Source: JBCCRH01 sp039208045
GTDB taxonomy: Bacteria > Bacteroidota > Bacteroidia > Chitinophagales > Saprospiraceae
Length of the DNA stretch: 41,654 bases
Direction of reading: 5' to 3'
NCBI GenBank assembly: GCA_039208045.1
Contig: JBCCRH010000005.1
Coordinates: 1 to 41,654, forward strand
Shown: one piece after another, positions 26,268-34,023 of the stretch
How positions within the stretch are numbered: position 1 is the first letter of the stretch
How the letters are laid out: each line of letters begins with the position of its first letter
Made by a program: the position numbers and the translations under genes
Notes under the pieces: generated by a model
Database searches by the model: none
Told to the model about the DNA's origin: nothing
The model's input: the letters and a program-made list of their open reading frames with translations, nothing else

Positions 26268-26281
26268 TAGACCGATCGGTC
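26268..26281. promoter_or_regulatory. NemR-box-like TetR operator
   Basis: TAGACCGATCGGTC contains the perfect 12-bp palindrome GACCGATCGGTC. It fits the NemR box pattern TAGACCnnnnGGTCTA of gamma-proteobacteria, with GG replacing the final TA. It lies 27 bases upstream of the DinB start and 60 bases before folK, so it could regulate the TetR-DinB operon and possibly folK. Confidence 0.7.
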
Positions 26282-26340
26282 GGATTGTTCAAATATTGTT
26301 CCAATTTTAACTTTTAGTGGTACGTACTGTTTTAGCAGGT

Positions 26341-26835
26341 ATGAAATCGGAAGAGCGTATTTTTTTAGGATTAGGCACCAATGAAGGGGATAGAGACGTG
26401 AATCTGAAGCAGGCCATTGATTTTATTCAATTGGCTGTTGGGGAAGTCGTTCAGTCTTCTGCTGTTTATGAGACGGCGGCATGGGGAATCGAAGATCAGG
26501 CCTCTTTTCTGAATATGGTGATAGAGGTTCGCTCTCCGCTGCCTCCCCTGGTATTATTGGATACGCTTCTGGCTATTGAGCAAAAGATGGGTCGAATCCG
26601 AAAGGTGAAGTGGGGCGAACGCTTAATTGATCTTGATGTCCTATTTTACGGGGAGCGCATCATTGAGGAGGAGCGCTTGCAGGTGCCGCATCCGTTTATT
26701 CCACAGCGGAATTTCGTCTTAGCTCCCTTTGTAGAGATAGCGCCAAAGTGGATGCATCCTGTACTGAAAGTGCGGATGGAAGTATTGATGGAGCGAAGCT
26801 TGGATAACTTAGCAGCAAAGCGAGTACATAAATAA
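26341..26835 (+). CDS. folK: FolK, 6-hydroxymethyl-7,8-dihydropterin pyrophosphokinase
   Basis: FolK transfers pyrophosphate from ATP to hydroxymethyldihydropterin in folate synthesis. The protein begins with FLGLGTNEGDRDVNLKQAI, the family start, and has YETAAWG. Later it carries WGERLIDLDVLFYG and the C-terminal VPHPFIPQRNFVLAP, which are the substrate and ATP binding loops. The ATG at 26,341 gives 164 residues; a GTG at 26,317 would add 8. The neighbouring gene 54 bases downstream is a deoxynucleoside kinase, a pairing common in Bacteroidota. Confidence 0.93.
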   Translation: MKSEERIFLGLGTNEGDRDVNLKQAIDFIQLAVGEVVQSSAVYETAAWGIEDQASFLNMVIEVRSPLPPLVLLDTLLAIEQKMGRIRKVKWGERLIDLDVLFYGERIIEEERLQVPHPFIPQRNFVLAPFVEIAPKWMHPVLKVRMEVLMERSLDNLAAKRVHK

Positions 26836-26889
26836 TGGTTTGCCTACCTCCGCTTTTTCATTATTTTTGGCCATTCAAGTATTCACCGT

Positions 26890-27540
26890 ATGGCCACAAC
26901 TACATTTCCGCATCGCTTCATTGCTATTGAAGGCAATATTGGGGCTGGTAAAACGACCATCAGTACCCTATTAGCGGAAGATGCTGGCTGTAAGCTTATT
27001 TTAGAGCAATTCACAGACAATCCCTTCCTCCCCTTTTTTTATGATAATCCCGAGCGCTATGCCTTTCCCGTCGAGCTATTCTTTATGACCGAACGCCATA
27101 AGCAGTTGCAAGAAGAACTCAGTCAAACCGATCTTTTTCAGCACGGTATTATTTCCGATTACTTTTTTATAAAAACACTCCTTTTTGCCAAAAACAACTT
27201 ACAAGATGAGGAGTATCGACTCTTCCAACGCCTATTCCACATTCTGAATACGAAAGCTCCTAAGCCAGATTTACTTGTTTACCTTCATCGCTCTATTGAT
27301 CGTTTGATTTATAATATCAATAAGCGTGGTCGAGACTTCGAAGAAGATATTGACCCTAATTATTTGCTACAATTACAATATGCTTATTTTGATTATTTCA
27401 AGGCAACCGACGATCTGCCTATCCTAATTTTGGATATCGAAGAGGTCGATTTTTTGCAAAGTAAGCAACATTATCGCCAGCTTATCGAGCTCCTTTCTGC
27501 AAGCTACACTACTGGGATACATCACTTTAAAATAGGCTAA
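26890..27540 (+). CDS. Deoxynucleoside kinase (dAdo/dGuo type)
   Basis: The 216-residue kinase phosphorylates deoxynucleosides for salvage. The P-loop GNIGAGKTT is at residues 15-23. ILEQFTDNPFLPFFYDNPERYAFPVELFF follows in two overlapping blocks that line the nucleoside pocket, and PDLLVYLHRSIDRLIYNINKRGRDFE carries the DRS-like and lid regions. These fit the deoxyguanosine/deoxyadenosine kinase group rather than thymidine kinase 1. It lies 54 bases after folK in the same direction, probably the same transcript. Confidence 0.9.
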   Translation: MATTTFPHRFIAIEGNIGAGKTTISTLLAEDAGCKLILEQFTDNPFLPFFYDNPERYAFPVELFFMTERHKQLQEELSQTDLFQHGIISDYFFIKTLLFAKNNLQDEEYRLFQRLFHILNTKAPKPDLLVYLHRSIDRLIYNINKRGRDFEEDIDPNYLLQLQYAYFDYFKATDDLPILILDIEEVDFLQSKQHYRQLIELLSASYTTGIHHFKIG

Positions 27541-27595
27541 GTTCACCTTCTTAATAATTGCCGTTTCTATAGTATCTTCACCTAAAATACACTCC

Positions 27596-28906
27596 ATGAA
27601 GGTGAAGGTTAATATCCCCGAAACAGACAAAAAACGAATTGTGATAGTTGGCGGTGGCTTTGCGGGCTTGACGCTAGCGCGAAAACTTACGCGATCTAAT
27701 TACCAAGTTGTCCTTATTGACAAAAATAATTTCCATCAGTTTCAGCCACTATTTTATCAGGTAGCGATGGCTGGCCTAGAGCCGAGCTCTATTGTATTTC
27801 CATTGCGCAAGCTATTCCAAAAAAACAAGGATGTTTATATCCGAATTACAGAAGTGCAGTCCGTAAACACACAGGAAAAACAGCTCCACACTCCACTTGG
27901 CATAGTTAACTATGATATACTCGTCATCGCTATCGGAGCAGATACTAATTTCTTTGGAAACGAGCGCATCGCAATGCAGGCCATTCCGATGAAATCGGTT
28001 GCTGAGGCCCTATTCTTACGCAACCAAATCCTATCAGACTATGAACAAGCGCTTTCTACTACCGACTTTGAACAGCGGCAAGGCTATATTGATATTGCCA
28101 TTGTAGGAGGTGGCCCTACTGGGGTAGAAGTAGCTGGCTCGTTGGCCGAAATGAAAAATAATGTCCTTCCAAAAGATTATCCAGAACTCAATACTAATGA
28201 GATCGACATCTATCTCATCCAGGGAGGTGATCGCTTGTTGCCCGGCATGTCGGATCAAGCAGGTGAAAAAGCTAAGGAGTTCTTGGAGCAGCTAGGCGTA
28301 AAAGTGCGCTTAAATACTCGTGTGACTGATGTGGACGGCGAATTTGTCTACATGGGTGAAGAACGACTCCCTGCTCGCAAAGTCATCTGGGCTGCTGGCA
28401 TCAAGGGGAATAAGATGGAGGGACTTCCTGCGGATACCATTACCTACGGCAATCGGCTAAAAGTTAATCGATATAATCAAGTGGATGGCTTTGAAGACAT
28501 CTATGCGCTTGGTGATATTGCTTATATGGAAGAAGAGGCTTATCCGCAGGGCCATCCGCAAGTTGCTCAAGTAGCGATGCAACAAGCCAAACATTTACAT
28601 AAAAACCTAAAGGCCCAAGCTAAGGGTCGAGCTATGCAGCCTTTTAGTTATAAAGACCTGGGTTCTATGGCCACCATTGGTCGCCACTTGGCGGTTTGTG
28701 ATTTGCCCAATTTCAAGTTCCAGGGCGCTTTCGCTTGGTTTGTCTGGCTGTTTGTCCACTTATTTCAGATACTAGGCGTCAAGAATAAGCTATTTATTTT
28801 CCTAAATTGGCTGTGGGGTTATTTTACCTATGACCAATCCCTACGTTTAATCATTCGGCCCCGCATTGCCCGCAGAGAGCAGGCAGCAATGGAAACAAAA
28901 GATTAA
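27596..28906 (+). CDS. ndh: Type II NADH dehydrogenase (NDH-2)
   Basis: This FAD-dependent, non-proton-pumping enzyme passes electrons from NADH to quinone. In its 436 residues the FAD-binding IVIVGGGFAGLTLA starts the protein, and the NADH-binding IAIVGGGPTGVEVAG is in the middle. YALGDIAY is the second FAD contact. The C-terminal 70 residues are hydrophobic (AWFVWLFVHLFQILG, IFLNWLWGYF) and anchor it to the membrane, as in other NDH-2 enzymes. The NFHQFQPLFYQVAMAGL block is typical of the family. Confidence 0.93.
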   Translation: MKVKVNIPETDKKRIVIVGGGFAGLTLARKLTRSNYQVVLIDKNNFHQFQPLFYQVAMAGLEPSSIVFPLRKLFQKNKDVYIRITEVQSVNTQEKQLHTPLGIVNYDILVIAIGADTNFFGNERIAMQAIPMKSVAEALFLRNQILSDYEQALSTTDFEQRQGYIDIAIVGGGPTGVEVAGSLAEMKNNVLPKDYPELNTNEIDIYLIQGGDRLLPGMSDQAGEKAKEFLEQLGVKVRLNTRVTDVDGEFVYMGEERLPARKVIWAAGIKGNKMEGLPADTITYGNRLKVNRYNQVDGFEDIYALGDIAYMEEEAYPQGHPQVAQVAMQQAKHLHKNLKAQAKGRAMQPFSYKDLGSMATIGRHLAVCDLPNFKFQGAFAWFVWLFVHLFQILGVKNKLFIFLNWLWGYFTYDQSLRLIIRPRIARREQAAMETKD

Positions 28907-29076
28907 ATGATCCATTCCATTTATTTCACAAATTCTTTATTTTCATGCCATAGAATAACGTTACCCTTCTCTTAAGCAAACAAAAGCAATCTTTCGAAAA
29001 TTAATGGTATTAACTATGCAGTCCCAATGTCTGCCAAGGATTCTGCGTGTTATTCCATCCAAAAAAATCAAAATAG

Positions 29077-31650
29077 ATGACTTTTCTGAATGTGCTTCGA
29101 AATGTAGTATGGGTGTTCATTCTTATTGGTATTACTACCCCTCTATTCACGCAAAATGTAATGATGCAAGGTTGGTATTGGGACTACCCTAAAGACGGCT
29201 GTAGCGGTTTTGATGGAGATAACTGGGCTGTTGCCTTGAACAATAAGGTAGGCGAACTAAAAAGTGCAGGAATTAATATGCTATGGCTCCCTCCCTTTAC
29301 CCGTGCTAGCTTTGGTAGGTGTAGCAATGGATACGATCCAAAGGACTTGTATGACTTGGGAGAATATGGCCTGGGGCCTACTGGTTTTGGCACCAGAGCA
29401 GAAGTAGATGTGCTCGTTTCAGCGTGTAATGCTAATGGTATACTACCGATAGCAGACGTAGTATATAACCACAGAGATGGTGGCAGCCCTGAAACTAACC
29501 CAGCAGTAAAGGACTATATTACTACCCATTACTCTACAGGTAAAGGTCCATTTCCTTCCGATCGCTATCGTTGTGTCTTACCCATTGGCCCGGGTACCAG
29601 CATTGCTGGGCCTGGTGACTATTACCTAAAAATCAGCTCTAAGACAGGAAATTTTGCAGGTTCGGGCTATAAAGTGTACGTCACTACCAATTTAAAGGAA
29701 AGTGATGCCTATGGAGGAAGTATCAGTGAGACAGAACCCAATGGTGGCTGCGATTGTGGCTGCGAAGGGTCAAATGTCCTTCCTCTAAATACGGACTTAG
29801 TGGCTAGTATTGACGATCCTAATTCAGGCTGTGGCACAGATGAAATTCAAGTTACCCTTACTGCTTCAGATTTCAACGCTACTGGGGATCAATTGGTCAT
29901 CTATCTCAATAATACAGGGGGATATACCGATCATCGTATCTATGGCATTTTCTATGATGATGGCACCAGTGGGCGCAATTTGGATATGAATACGGAGTTT
30001 TTTTATGAAACATATACTGATTTCAACAACCTTCCTTCCGGACAAGGTGGTATGAATTTTGAAAATTTCAAGCCCAACAGCAACAATGCCAGTAGCACTT
30101 TTTTGAATGGCGATGGGGATGCTATGCTTTTCTTTTATGATGTCGATCAATTTCAAGCTAGTACCCAAAGTATCTACAATGCTTGGAGTAGCTGGCTATG
30201 GAATGATGTTGGTATTCGTGGCTATCGTATGGATGCGGTTAAGCATTTTCCCCCTCAATTTGTTGGCGATTTAATGAATTACTTGGTTGGCCAAGGCATC
30301 ACCCCAGGCATGGTAGTGGGCGAGCATTTTACAGTAAGTGCAGGGGTGCTCAAAGGCTGGGTCGATCAGGTCGAAAATGCCATGTCGGCAAGCACCAAAC
30401 AAGTGGTCAATATGAGGGCATTTGACTTTGAGCTTAGGGCTGCCTTGGAAGCAGCATGCGATGCCTTCGGCTATGATGTGCGCAATGTTTTCAATTCTGG
30501 AATGGTCGATGCGGCAGGAGCATCAGGTTTTCAATCCGTTACGTTCGTAAACAACCACGACTATCGTGGCTCCAACGAGCTGGTAGACAATGACCCAATT
30601 CTAGCTTATGCCTATATTTTGTTGAACAATCAAGTGGGTTTACCTTGTGTGTTCTATCCTGATTACTATGGTGTCACCTTGCCTAACCACAATGCTCCAC
30701 CGGCTAATTTAAGTGCGGAGATCAATCAACTAATCAGTATTCAAAATCAACATATTGCAGGAGCTTCCAAGCGCGATTATCTCAGTCGATTTGGTACACC
30801 TTATACCCAAAACTTCACTTCAGGAGGAGCTAGCACAACCCTTTTCTTTCAACTTTCAAGAGGCGCTGGCGGCAAAGATGTGCTCGTTGCCATCAATTTC
30901 GCTGGGGAGTCTTTGGAAATGGCACATACGGTTAATACTGGCCTCGACTTTAGCTTGAGCCCAGGCAGTGAACTAACAGAACTCACTGGAAATTCTACCA
31001 CCAGCCTACTTACCGTAGACGGCGGTAGTTTTGTCAACTTTCAAGTACCTGCTCGCTCCTATGCTGTTTGGGTGGAATCAAATAATATAGTACTTCCCGT
31101 AGAACTTTTAGCCTTCAATGCAAAAGCAGATGGCAATACAGTAAACCTGAGCTGGGAATCTGCTGCTGAACCCGACTTGGCAGGTTATGAGCTTCAACGG
31201 TCGACTGATGGTAAGAGCTTTGAAAAAATAGACTGGGTAACTGCAAGGGGAAGCGCTAATTCGGGAGATAACTATGCTTACACAGATAGGCTTGATCGCC
31301 CTAAAGGCGTATACTACTACCGCTTAAAAGCAATTGACGATGATGGAGCTTTTGAATATTCTCCCATCCAAGCGTCTTCTTTCACAGCAACTCCCGAAAA
31401 GCTATCTATTTTCCCAAACCCAGCTAAAGAGTCAGTTACCATTACTTTTGAAGATGCGGCCGAGTCTTCTGCTACCCTTCAAGTAATTAACAGTACGGGT
31501 GAACAACTTTATGCTCAAGCGTTTTCTACCATTGAAGGTACGAATCAGCTGATCTTAGAAACTTTAGCTTATCCAGCTGGAGTTTATTTTATTCGTATTA
31601 TTGCTGAAAGTGGCCAAAGCTGGACAACCCGCTTAGTTGTCAATAAATAG
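29077..31650 (+). CDS. Secreted GH13 alpha-amylase with T9SS sorting domain
   Basis: This is a predicted extracellular alpha-glucan hydrolase of 857 residues. The signal peptide is about residues 1-27 (FILIGITTPLFTQ). The GH13 catalytic residues are Asp386 (nucleophile, YRMDAVKH), Glu416 (acid/base, VVGEHF) and Asp495 (VNNHD); DVVYNHRDGG marks domain A. Between residues about 170 and 330 lies a large insertion in the domain B region with a Cys-rich CDCGCEG loop. After the catalytic domain come an immunoglobulin/FN3-like module (about 675-780) and a type A T9SS tail (IFPNPAKESVTI ... LVVNK). T9SS export is inferred from that tail. Confidence 0.92.
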   Translation: MTFLNVLRNVVWVFILIGITTPLFTQNVMMQGWYWDYPKDGCSGFDGDNWAVALNNKVGELKSAGINMLWLPPFTRASFGRCSNGYDPKDLYDLGEYGLGPTGFGTRAEVDVLVSACNANGILPIADVVYNHRDGGSPETNPAVKDYITTHYSTGKGPFPSDRYRCVLPIGPGTSIAGPGDYYLKISSKTGNFAGSGYKVYVTTNLKESDAYGGSISETEPNGGCDCGCEGSNVLPLNTDLVASIDDPNSGCGTDEIQVTLTASDFNATGDQLVIYLNNTGGYTDHRIYGIFYDDGTSGRNLDMNTEFFYETYTDFNNLPSGQGGMNFENFKPNSNNASSTFLNGDGDAMLFFYDVDQFQASTQSIYNAWSSWLWNDVGIRGYRMDAVKHFPPQFVGDLMNYLVGQGITPGMVVGEHFTVSAGVLKGWVDQVENAMSASTKQVVNMRAFDFELRAALEAACDAFGYDVRNVFNSGMVDAAGASGFQSVTFVNNHDYRGSNELVDNDPILAYAYILLNNQVGLPCVFYPDYYGVTLPNHNAPPANLSAEINQLISIQNQHIAGASKRDYLSRFGTPYTQNFTSGGASTTLFFQLSRGAGGKDVLVAINFAGESLEMAHTVNTGLDFSLSPGSELTELTGNSTTSLLTVDGGSFVNFQVPARSYAVWVESNNIVLPVELLAFNAKADGNTVNLSWESAAEPDLAGYELQRSTDGKSFEKIDWVTARGSANSGDNYAYTDRLDRPKGVYYYRLKAIDDDGAFEYSPIQASSFTATPEKLSIFPNPAKESVTITFEDAAESSATLQVINSTGEQLYAQAFSTIEGTNQLILETLAYPAGVYFIRIIAESGQSWTTRLVVNK

Positions 31651-31656
31651 GATCAT

Positions 31657-31896
31657 ATGGATATATCTACTCAAAAGTTACGGTTAATTGAAGCCATCCT
31701 TCAATGCCACGATCCCAAGGTCTTAGGTGCTGTCCAGAGCGTTTTGGCATTACAAGCACCCCAGGTAGATCAACTTGCGGCTAATCCTCCTTGGATACAA
31801 GCGCAGCAGGCTTCCAGCGATAATCAAAATGCCGGTAATAGTGAAAACCTGCAACAATTACAAGATGATATCGATTCTGTATTCAACGCCTTTTAA
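31657..31896 (+). CDS. Antitoxin-like small protein without a visible toxin
   Basis: The 79-residue protein starts MDISTQKLRLIEAIL and follows with CHDPKVLGAVQSVL, which is the pattern of the small Bacteroidota addiction-module antitoxins that normally precede RelE/ParE or PIN toxins. The C-terminal half is Gln- and Asn-rich and disordered, ending LQDDIDSVFNAF. It begins 6 bases after the amylase gene and is followed within 10 bases by a membrane protein gene, not a toxin. It may be an orphan antitoxin or a regulator in the local operon. Confidence 0.6.
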   Translation: MDISTQKLRLIEAILQCHDPKVLGAVQSVLALQAPQVDQLAANPPWIQAQQASSDNQNAGNSENLQQLQDDIDSVFNAF

Positions 31897-31905
31897 TATG
31901 TGATT

Positions 31906-32493
31906 ATGAGCGAAGATGGAGGCTTCAATGCGCAAATAAAGCTATTCTTTAAGGACTTTCAGAATGTCCTCACGTTTGGCTATATCAGTTTGGTGGCCAT
32001 CGGGATGATCTTTGAAGGGTGCTATTACTACCATTTCGGGATTAATATTTTCGAGTATGCGGACATCCTAGATTTTTTACTTGGCCCCTTCCGCAGGCCT
32101 ATTTCTATTTTTGTGCTCTTGGTAAATATTGTCATCTTTCTTTTTGTCTTTCGGATAGATAATTTTTACTACAAAAACTATCCCAAGATGCATCGGATGA
32201 TGAACCTGTACATGTACGACATCCCCTTTTTCAAGCGCAATCGGGTGAATATATTTGTACTGGTGGCTTTATCGCTCTTGCTATTTTATGCCTATGATAT
32301 TGGGAAGGAAGCTGCGGAAGAAATGCCAAAACTAGATCCAAACTACCAAGTCATTTTTGCAGATGATCCTAAATCGAGCGCGGAGTACTTCAAAATAGGT
32401 CAAAATCGACAGTATCTCTTTATGCTCGATTCTACTAAAAAGGTCAATATCATTCCCATCAACTCACAAATTCAAGTCATCAAACCATATTAA
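31906..32493 (+). CDS. Membrane protein of unknown function
   Basis: The protein has about 195 residues and three to four hydrophobic helices: near residues 20-38, 55-80 (PISIFVLLVNIVIFLFVF), and 113-130 (VNIFVLVALSLLLFYAY). A soluble C-terminal domain of about 60 residues follows. I use the ATG at 31,906; a GTG at 31,900 would add two residues. It is close behind the antitoxin-like gene and 3 bases before the M24 peptidase start, so these genes may form an operon. No family is recognised. Confidence 0.6.
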   Translation: MSEDGGFNAQIKLFFKDFQNVLTFGYISLVAIGMIFEGCYYYHFGINIFEYADILDFLLGPFRRPISIFVLLVNIVIFLFVFRIDNFYYKNYPKMHRMMNLYMYDIPFFKRNRVNIFVLVALSLLLFYAYDIGKEAAEEMPKLDPNYQVIFADDPKSSAEYFKIGQNRQYLFMLDSTKKVNIIPINSQIQVIKPY

Positions 32494-32496
32494 ACA

Positions 32497-33828
32497 ATGA
32501 GGTACCTTTGCTTTTTCTGCTTCTTATTGCTTACCCTTTCGGGAAATGCCCAGTACGATATGCCCAAAATACTATCGCTCCAAGCACAAGGCGAAGTACG
32601 TGACGCCTGGCTAAAAGAGCGGGTAGCAACCATCCTCCCTGAGCTGATGCGGCGCGAAGGCATCGATATGTGGATACTTATTTCTAGAGAATATAATGAA
32701 GACCCCGTGCTGAAGACGATGCTCCCTTCATTCTGGCTCTCTGCCCGACGGACGACGATGCTGGTGATGTATGACAATGGGGATAGCGTAGAGACACTTG
32801 CTTGTGCCCGCTACGATGTAGGTGAAGTATTCAAAAAAGCGTGGGATAAAGAACAGCAACCGGATCAATGGAAGCGCTTGCGCGAAATTATAGAGGAGCG
32901 CAAGCCCACCAAAATTGCGGTGAATCGCTCCGAGCATTTTGGTTTAGCAGATGGGATCGCTTCTTACCATTATGACAAACTAATAGCAACCTTGCCTGAT
33001 AGCTATAAAGAGCGGGTAGTAAGTGGAGAACGCTTGGCGATTGGTTGGTTAGAGCGCAGGATTCCAGCAGAGGTAGTCGCTTATCAGCAAGTTTGTCGCA
33101 TTGCCCATGCCATTATCGCAGAAGGCTTATCGGATCAAGTGATCCAACCGGGCGTAACTACCACCAATGATGTAATCTGGTACTATCGCAATCGCATCCA
33201 AGAACTTGGGCTAACCGCTTGGTTCCACCCTATCGTAGATGTTCAGCGTGCTGATCCTGCTTCTACCGAAAGCACCCGGAGCTTCTCTGCTCGCCCTAGT
33301 CAGGACGTCATCCAACCCGGTGATTTAGTCCATTGTGATGTCGGCATTACCTACCTTGGTCTGAATACCGATACCCAACAGAACGCCTATGTCCTACGCC
33401 CTGGCGAAACCAAAGCTCCAGTTTATTTGGCGAAAGCCCACCAAAAAGGCCTAGCCGTAATGGATTTTTTAACCAATGAATTCAAGCAAGGACGCACCGG
33501 TAATGAAGTACTGGCTGATGCACTAAAAAAAGCAGTTATGGCAGGATTCAAGCCCACTATTTATACCCATCCCCTCGGCTACCATGGCCACGGCGCAGGC
33601 CCGACTATCGGCTTATGGGATCAGCAAGGTGGGGTGCCGCACAAGGGTGATTATCCATTGTACCACCAAACTGCCTATTCGATTGAGCTTAATACCAAAG
33701 TATTTCTCCCCGAATGGAATAAAGAAATCCGCATGATGATGGAAGAGGACGCCTACTTTGATCAAGATGGCGTCCGCTATATTGATGGCAGACAAGAAGA
33801 GCTGTACCTCATCCCTCGGATGAACTAA
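32497..33828 (+). CDS. Secreted M24-family peptidase (Xaa-Pro aminopeptidase-like)
   Basis: The 443-residue protein has a signal peptide (YLCFFCFLLLTLSGNAQ). An N-terminal creatinase-like domain is followed by an M24 metallopeptidase domain. Metal ligands are visible: two Asp in HCDVGITYLGLNTDTQQ, His in GYHGHGAGP, Glu in SIELNT and Glu in MMEEDAY. These fit a two-metal aminopeptidase acting on N-terminal Xaa-Pro or a related peptidase in the periplasm or outside the cell. The stop codon TAA coincides with the first copy of the target duplication of the MITE-like element that follows. Confidence 0.88.
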   Translation: MRYLCFFCFLLLTLSGNAQYDMPKILSLQAQGEVRDAWLKERVATILPELMRREGIDMWILISREYNEDPVLKTMLPSFWLSARRTTMLVMYDNGDSVETLACARYDVGEVFKKAWDKEQQPDQWKRLREIIEERKPTKIAVNRSEHFGLADGIASYHYDKLIATLPDSYKERVVSGERLAIGWLERRIPAEVVAYQQVCRIAHAIIAEGLSDQVIQPGVTTTNDVIWYYRNRIQELGLTAWFHPIVDVQRADPASTESTRSFSARPSQDVIQPGDLVHCDVGITYLGLNTDTQQNAYVLRPGETKAPVYLAKAHQKGLAVMDFLTNEFKQGRTGNEVLADALKKAVMAGFKPTIYTHPLGYHGHGAGPTIGLWDQQGGVPHKGDYPLYHQTAYSIELNTKVFLPEWNKEIRMMMEEDAYFDQDGVRYIDGRQEELYLIPRMN

Positions 33829-34017
33829 GAGCATGTTTGGACTTTGCTTTTTGAGCGAACGCCGCCAAATTTTGTTCTGAATAAGGCGCGATGCGGGAGT
33901 ATCCCGATATCTATCGGGACACGACCAAAGAGGCAAGTGTACCGACGGATACAGTTGCGTGAAGTGCAGGGCAAAATTTGGCAAATGTAGCCGAAAGGGT
34001 AAAGTCCAAACATGCTC
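33829..34017. mobile_element. MITE-like element, 189 bp, with perfect terminal inverted repeats
   Basis: The ends GAGCATGTTTGGACTTT (33,829-33,845) and AAAGTCCAAACATGCTC (34,001-34,017) are perfect 17-bp inverted repeats. TAA flanks both sides (33,826-33,828 and 34,018-34,020), as a 3-bp target duplication would. An inner pair GCCAAATTTTG (33,864-33,874) and CAAAATTTGGC (33,972-33,982) sits at equal distances of 18 bases from each terminal repeat. A small hairpin with arms CCCGATA and TATCGGG is central (33,903-33,918). There is no transposase frame. It fills the gap between two convergent genes. Confidence 0.8.
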
Positions 34018-34023
34018 TAAGAC

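Noticed and set aside
33825..34013. Short minus-strand ORFs inside the MITE-like element as a possible transposase remnant
   Set aside because: Too short and without any transposase motif; the DNA symmetry explains the region better.
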